This document shows, piece after piece, positions 61,434 through 64,000 of a stretch of 64,000 bases of DNA. This stretch comes from Blastomonas ursincola (GTDB lineage Bacteria; Pseudomonadota; Alphaproteobacteria; Sphingomonadales; Sphingomonadaceae): NCBI RefSeq assembly GCF_013607875.1, contig NZ_VDES01000001.1, forward strand, positions 600,316 through 664,315. The letters are read 5' to 3'. The notes under the pieces are model-generated. The model made no database searches. It was not told where the DNA came from and saw only the letters and a list, made by a program, of their open reading frames with translations. The position numbers and the translations under genes are program-made. Positions within the stretch are counted from its first letter, which is position 1; each line of letters begins with the position of its first letter.

Positions 61434-62357
61434 TCACAGCGCGAAACAGGCGAGGTCGTCCGCGACCACCATCGGCCCCTTATAATGCTGACGGATCGCC
61501 GCCTCGCCCTCCTGCTGGCGCACCAGCGCGCGCTGCATGTTGTGCGACAGGACCAGCAGTTTCGGATCGATCGCCGCGGCCATCTCGCCAATTGATCCAG
61601 GCGGACGGTGCAGCCCGCGCGGCTGTCCCTCGCCTTCGGGAATGACATTGTGTGCAACCAGAATGTCGGGTCTGCGCCCCGCGAGCGCGTCGACAAAGCC
61701 TTGGCTCATCGCATTCTGATCGCCCGCAAAGACGATGGTCCGCCCGCGTATCTCGACCAGATAGGCGAGCGCCGGGACCACGCCGTGCTCGACCGGAACG
61801 GCGGTGACCTTCACCTGCCGCGCTACATCCTCGAACACAAGCGTCGCGCCATCGGGTGACGCCTCGACCGGCAGCAGCCTCACCTTGCCCTCGCTCCCGT
61901 CGAGATAGCCCGACAGATAGCGATAGGCCCCCGCCTGCGGATCGAACAGCGCGCGCAAGTGATCGCGCATGCCCGGAAAATAGTCGCTGCCCACCGGACC
62001 GATGACCGGCAGATCGGCCGTCCGGTCGGAAAAGCCCCCGCTGTTGAGGATCGCGTCGAGATCGGCGGCATGATCGGCATGAAAATGCGTGATCGCAATG
62101 GCTAGATGGTCCTCGAAGCGCGCCCCTGCCTCTCCATAGCGCACAAAGGCGCCGCTGCCCGCATCGATCAGCAGCACCGCCTTGCCATCGAGCCAGAGCA
62201 GCGCGGACGATCCGGCGCGCGAGCCTTCGGCAATCGGGCCGCCAGACCCGAGGATCTGCATGGCGACCGGGCTGTTGCACGCAGCCTTGGCGGGCGGCAC
62301 GGCCAGCAGCCAGGCTACGCCCAGGAGCGCGAATTTCCAGTAACCAGATCGCTTCAT
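61434..62357 (-). CDS. Exported metallo-beta-lactamase-fold hydrolase of the SigF locus
   Basis: 307 aa from the ATG at 62357 (AGGGAT upstream); the frame is open to 62462, but the signal peptide MKRSGYWKFALLGVAWLLAV begins at 62357 and ends near AKAA. Zinc motif THFHADHAADLD, then HGVVPALAYLVEI, FAGDQN and a late LSHNM give the RNase Z/arylsulfatase-like MBL pattern. It lies between the sigma and anti-sigma genes on the opposite strand and has a GTAACC-N16-CGAA promoter, so it is probably a member of the same regulon. Confidence 0.85.
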   Translation of the reverse strand: MKRSGYWKFALLGVAWLLAVPPAKAACNSPVAMQILGSGGPIAEGSRAGSSALLWLDGKAVLLIDAGSGAFVRYGEAGARFEDHLAIAITHFHADHAADLDAILNSGGFSDRTADLPVIGPVGSDYFPGMRDHLRALFDPQAGAYRYLSGYLDGSEGKVRLLPVEASPDGATLVFEDVARQVKVTAVPVEHGVVPALAYLVEIRGRTIVFAGDQNAMSQGFVDALAGRRPDILVAHNVIPEGEGQPRGLHRPPGSIGEMAAAIDPKLLVLSHNMQRALVRQQEGEAAIRQHYKGPMVVADDLACFAL

Positions 62358-62479
62358 CCGACTATCCCTTGGGCAAGAACACGCATGCGGCAGCCTGGCC
62401 ATCGGGGTTTCGGGGGGAACGGTGTGGCCGAAGCTGCCGCATGATGGTCCGTAACTTGCCAACGGGCCATGCCGCTGTT

Positions 62480-62505
62480 TTCGTTGATGTCACGAACAAG
62501 GTTAC
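62480..62505 (-). promoter_or_regulatory. SigF-type promoter of the metallo-hydrolase gene
   Basis: On the minus strand GTAACC (62505-62500), 16 bases, then CGAA (62483-62480) followed by AAC. It equals the -35/-10 pattern at 62547 and 63299. The start codon is 123 bases downstream. Confidence 0.8.
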
Positions 62506-62546
62506 GCGATTAGCGGACCAATACAGCAAATCGGCTCATCAAAATT

Positions 62547-62572
62547 GTAACCGCTTCGGCCCCAATTGCGAA
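62547..62572 (+). promoter_or_regulatory. SigF-type promoter of nrsF
   Basis: GTAACC (62547-62552), 16 bases, CGAA (62569-62572). It lies 41 bases from the divergent metallo-hydrolase promoter and 72 bases before the nrsF ATG. Confidence 0.82.
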
Positions 62573-62643
62573 ACAGACTGCATGGCAACTGCCGTGGCGC
62601 GCATCCGCATTTCAGCGATGCCTTTTGGACCCAGCATAATCTC

Positions 62644-63285
62644 ATGAACCAGGCCGCACTCATCCAGGCGCTTTGCGACGACCTGACTCCGGTGACCCCC
62701 GCAAGCCCGAGCGAGACAATCGTCAGGGGGGCGCTGATCGGCGGCAGCGCGGCGGTGCTTGCCGTGCTCGCGATCTGGGGCGTGCAGCCCGGCATCGATC
62801 ATGGCTGGACGCTCTGCGCATTCCTGCTGAAGGCTGGCGCGATGATGGCGCTCGCGGCCATCGCATTGCGCAGCCTGGCGGCACTCGCGCGACCGGCTGC
62901 CGTGCCTGTCGCGCTGTGGCCCGGGCTGGCGGTCATCACCGCCGTGCTGGGGTTCGTCGCGCTGGGCCAGATGCTCGTAGCGCATGAATCGGGCGCAGAA
63001 CAACTGATGTTCGGCGAGAGCTGGCAAGCCTGCCCCTGGCGGATAGTCGGCCTCTCGCTGCCGCTGCTCGGCGGCATATTCCGGTCGCTGCGCCAGCAGG
63101 CACCGGTGCATCTGCGGCGGGCCGGCGCGATCGCCGGGCTGCTTTCGGGGTCGATCGCCGCCGCGGTCTATGCGCTGGCGTGCACCGAACAATCGGCCGC
63201 TTTCGTGCTGTGCTGGTATGGCCTCGGCATCGGTCTGGCGACACTGCTCGGCGCGGTGAGCGCTCCGCGACTTTTGCGATGGTGA
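62644..63285 (+). CDS. nrsF: NrsF (DUF1109) anti-sigma-F membrane protein
   Basis: 213 aa from the ATG at 62644. A short cytoplasmic N-terminus (MNQAALIQALCDDLTPVTP) is followed by six hydrophobic helices. The conserved W-Q-A-C-P-W-R-I segment and CTEQSAAFVLCWYG carry the paired cysteines of DUF1109 proteins. NrsF holds SigF inactive at the membrane until metal stress; this is known from Caulobacter. Its own SigF-type promoter implies feedback control. Confidence 0.9.
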   Translation: MNQAALIQALCDDLTPVTPASPSETIVRGALIGGSAAVLAVLAIWGVQPGIDHGWTLCAFLLKAGAMMALAAIALRSLAALARPAAVPVALWPGLAVITAVLGFVALGQMLVAHESGAEQLMFGESWQACPWRIVGLSLPLLGGIFRSLRQQAPVHLRRAGAIAGLLSGSIAAAVYALACTEQSAAFVLCWYGLGIGLATLLGAVSAPRLLRW

Positions 63286-63298
63286 CCGGGCCTGGACT

Positions 63299-63324
63299 GT
63301 AACCGATCAGCGCGTCTCCGCGAA
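63299..63324 (+). promoter_or_regulatory. SigF-type promoter of the bufferin gene
   Basis: GTAACC (63299-63304), 16 bases, CGAA (63321-63324), just after the nrsF stop and 51 bases before the bufferin ATG. Confidence 0.83.
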
Positions 63325-63375
63325 CGGAAGAGTGCCAGACAGGCACCGCAACGACCCATTCCCGGAGACACGATC

Positions 63376-63645
63376 ATGAATAGCGCTCAAAAGACCATCA
63401 GCCTTGCTGCCACCGCCGCGATGCTGGCCGTGACCGGCCTCAGCATCAGCGCCCATGCCGCCGAAAAGGCCAAGCCCAAGGATCTGGTGCACTGCTATGG
63501 CATCAACACTTGCAAGGGCACATCGGACTGCGCCACCGCCAAGACCTCGTGCAAGGGCCAGAACTCGTGCAAGGGCAGCGGGTTCATCTCGACCACGGCC
63601 AAGGAATGCGCCGCCAAGGGTGGCAGCCTGACCGAACCCAAGTAA
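63376..63645 (+). CDS. bufA2: Bufferin (BufA2-type, DUF2282-like) metallophore precursor
   Basis: 89 aa with a signal peptide ([20 protein letters not shown], ending AHAA). The mature part carries six cysteines in the pattern [23 protein letters not shown], then a late EC. This is the BufA2 signature. Bufferins are exported RiPPs whose cysteines are modified by a DUF692 (MNIO) enzyme; they bind copper in the periplasm. The maturase gene follows at 63751. GGAG lies 9 bases before the ATG. Confidence 0.9.
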   Translation: MNSAQKTISLAATAAMLAVTGLSISAHAAEKAKPKDLVHCYGINTCKGTSDCATAKTSCKGQNSCKGSGFISTTAKECAAKGGSLTEPK

Positions 63646-63667
63646 TCGCGCCGCTCGACTGAGACAG

Positions 63668-63695
63668 GCCCGGCTCCGCAAAGGCGAGGCCGGGC
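63668..63695 (+). terminator. Hairpin between bufferin and maturase genes
   Basis: GCCCGGC pairs with GCCGGGC around an inner CGC/GCG stem. No T run follows, so it probably acts as a partial terminator or mRNA stabiliser that keeps precursor mRNA above maturase mRNA. Confidence 0.6.
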
Positions 63696-63750
63696 ATTGT
63701 CTGCCCAGCCGTGCGCTGCAGGCCAGGTTGCCTAACGGAAAGCCCCGTCC

Positions 63751-64000
63751 ATGCCCCAGCCCTCGCTTCCCCGATTTGCAGGCTTTGGCCTGGGCATGCG
63801 CACCGAGCATTACGACGCCTATCTGAGCGGCACCGCGCCGGTCGATTTCGTCGAGATCATCTCGGAAAATTTCATGGGCGAAGGCGGCCGCCCGCTGCAC
63901 CTGCTCGAACGGGTGCGCCAGAACTATCCCGTCGCGATGCATGGCGTCTCGATGTCGATCGGGTCTGCCGACGGCCTCAGGGCCGATTATCTCGCCCGGC
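63751..64000 (+). CDS. bufB: DUF692/MNIO bufferin maturase, N-terminal part (runs off right edge)
   Basis: 83 codons from the ATG at 63751 to the window edge. [34 protein letters not shown] and [13 protein letters not shown] are the opening motifs of DUF692 proteins: the first metal-binding glutamate and histidine lie in EIISEN and MHGV. These multinuclear iron oxygenases convert cysteines of the bufferin to thiooxazole-type groups with a BufC partner, which would lie outside the window. It is 105 bases behind the bufferin gene. Confidence 0.9.
   Translation, partial: MPQPSLPRFAGFGLGMRTEHYDAYLSGTAPVDFVEIISENFMGEGGRPLHLLERVRQNYPVAMHGVSMSIGSADGLRADYLAR

Noticed and set aside
1-64000. CRISPR arrays, insertion sequences, prophage structural genes
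   Set aside because: No regular repeat-spacer pattern, transposase or phage structural motif was seen.

Overview
The window looks like a chromosome segment of a sphingomonad (Alphaproteobacteria, Sphingomonadales). It is GC-rich with dense ATGA-type gene overlaps. It carries three TonB-dependent receptors, an UrcA-family protein, an NDP-forming feruloyl-CoA-synthetase-type enzyme with a hydroxycinnamoyl-CoA hydratase-lyase, and a SigF/NrsF/bufferin locus. The genus cannot be fixed from the sequence alone. No tRNA, rRNA, CRISPR array, transposase or integrase was recognised.

1-14.2 kb (minus strand) is a defence island: two small HTH proteins, a C5-cytosine methyltransferase, a Vsr-type nuclease, then drmD, drmMI, drmA and drmB in class 1 DISARM order. 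drmB runs off the left edge, so drmC (if present) is outside. The six genes from the cytosine methyltransferase onward overlap by 4 to 29 bases, so they probably form one transcript. About 0.5 kb of gene-poor sequence with a 15-bp direct repeat follows (14.2-14.7 kb).

14.7-20.3 kb: a diacylglycerol-kinase-family lipid kinase, a nitroreductase, and a Fur-box-preceded set of PepSY membrane protein, small membrane protein and siderophore-type TonB receptor. 20.3-33.7 kb: hydroxycinnamate (ferulate/p-coumarate) catabolism. It has two hydratase-lyase genes, each with its own MarR regulator and a 9-3-9 palindrome, plus a feruloyl-CoA-synthetase-type enzyme, a vanillin-type aldehyde dehydrogenase, an aromatic-acid MFS transporter, two LysR regulators (one with an apparent doubled HTH) and a TonB receptor. 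33.8-37.1 kb: a fatty-acid-hydroxylase-family membrane enzyme, a TPR-sulfotransferase and two small secreted proteins.

37.2-48.1 kb (minus): an operon for urea-carboxylase-type nitrogen scavenging. It encodes a NitT/TauT-like ABC transporter, a NikR-like regulator that has lost most nickel ligands, two DUF1989 proteins, urea/guanidine carboxylase and allophanate hydrolase. The DUF1989 pair points to guanidine rather than urea as the substrate. Two identical-geometry palindromes (TATTAC-N14-GTAATA) lie between this operon and a divergent TonB receptor.

48.9-60.7 kb: the TonB receptor, a metallo-beta-lactamase-fold protein, a second hydroxylase paralogue, a molybdenum-hydroxylase group (XdhC, MobA-like, IorA/IorB-like), an exported VOC protein, an AraC regulator and a peroxiredoxin. 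60.8-64 kb: a SigF-type ECF sigma factor, an exported metallo-hydrolase, NrsF, a bufferin (BufA2-type) precursor and the start of its MNIO/DUF692 maturase. Three promoters with exactly GTAACC-N16-CGAA precede the metallo-hydrolase, nrsF and bufferin genes.
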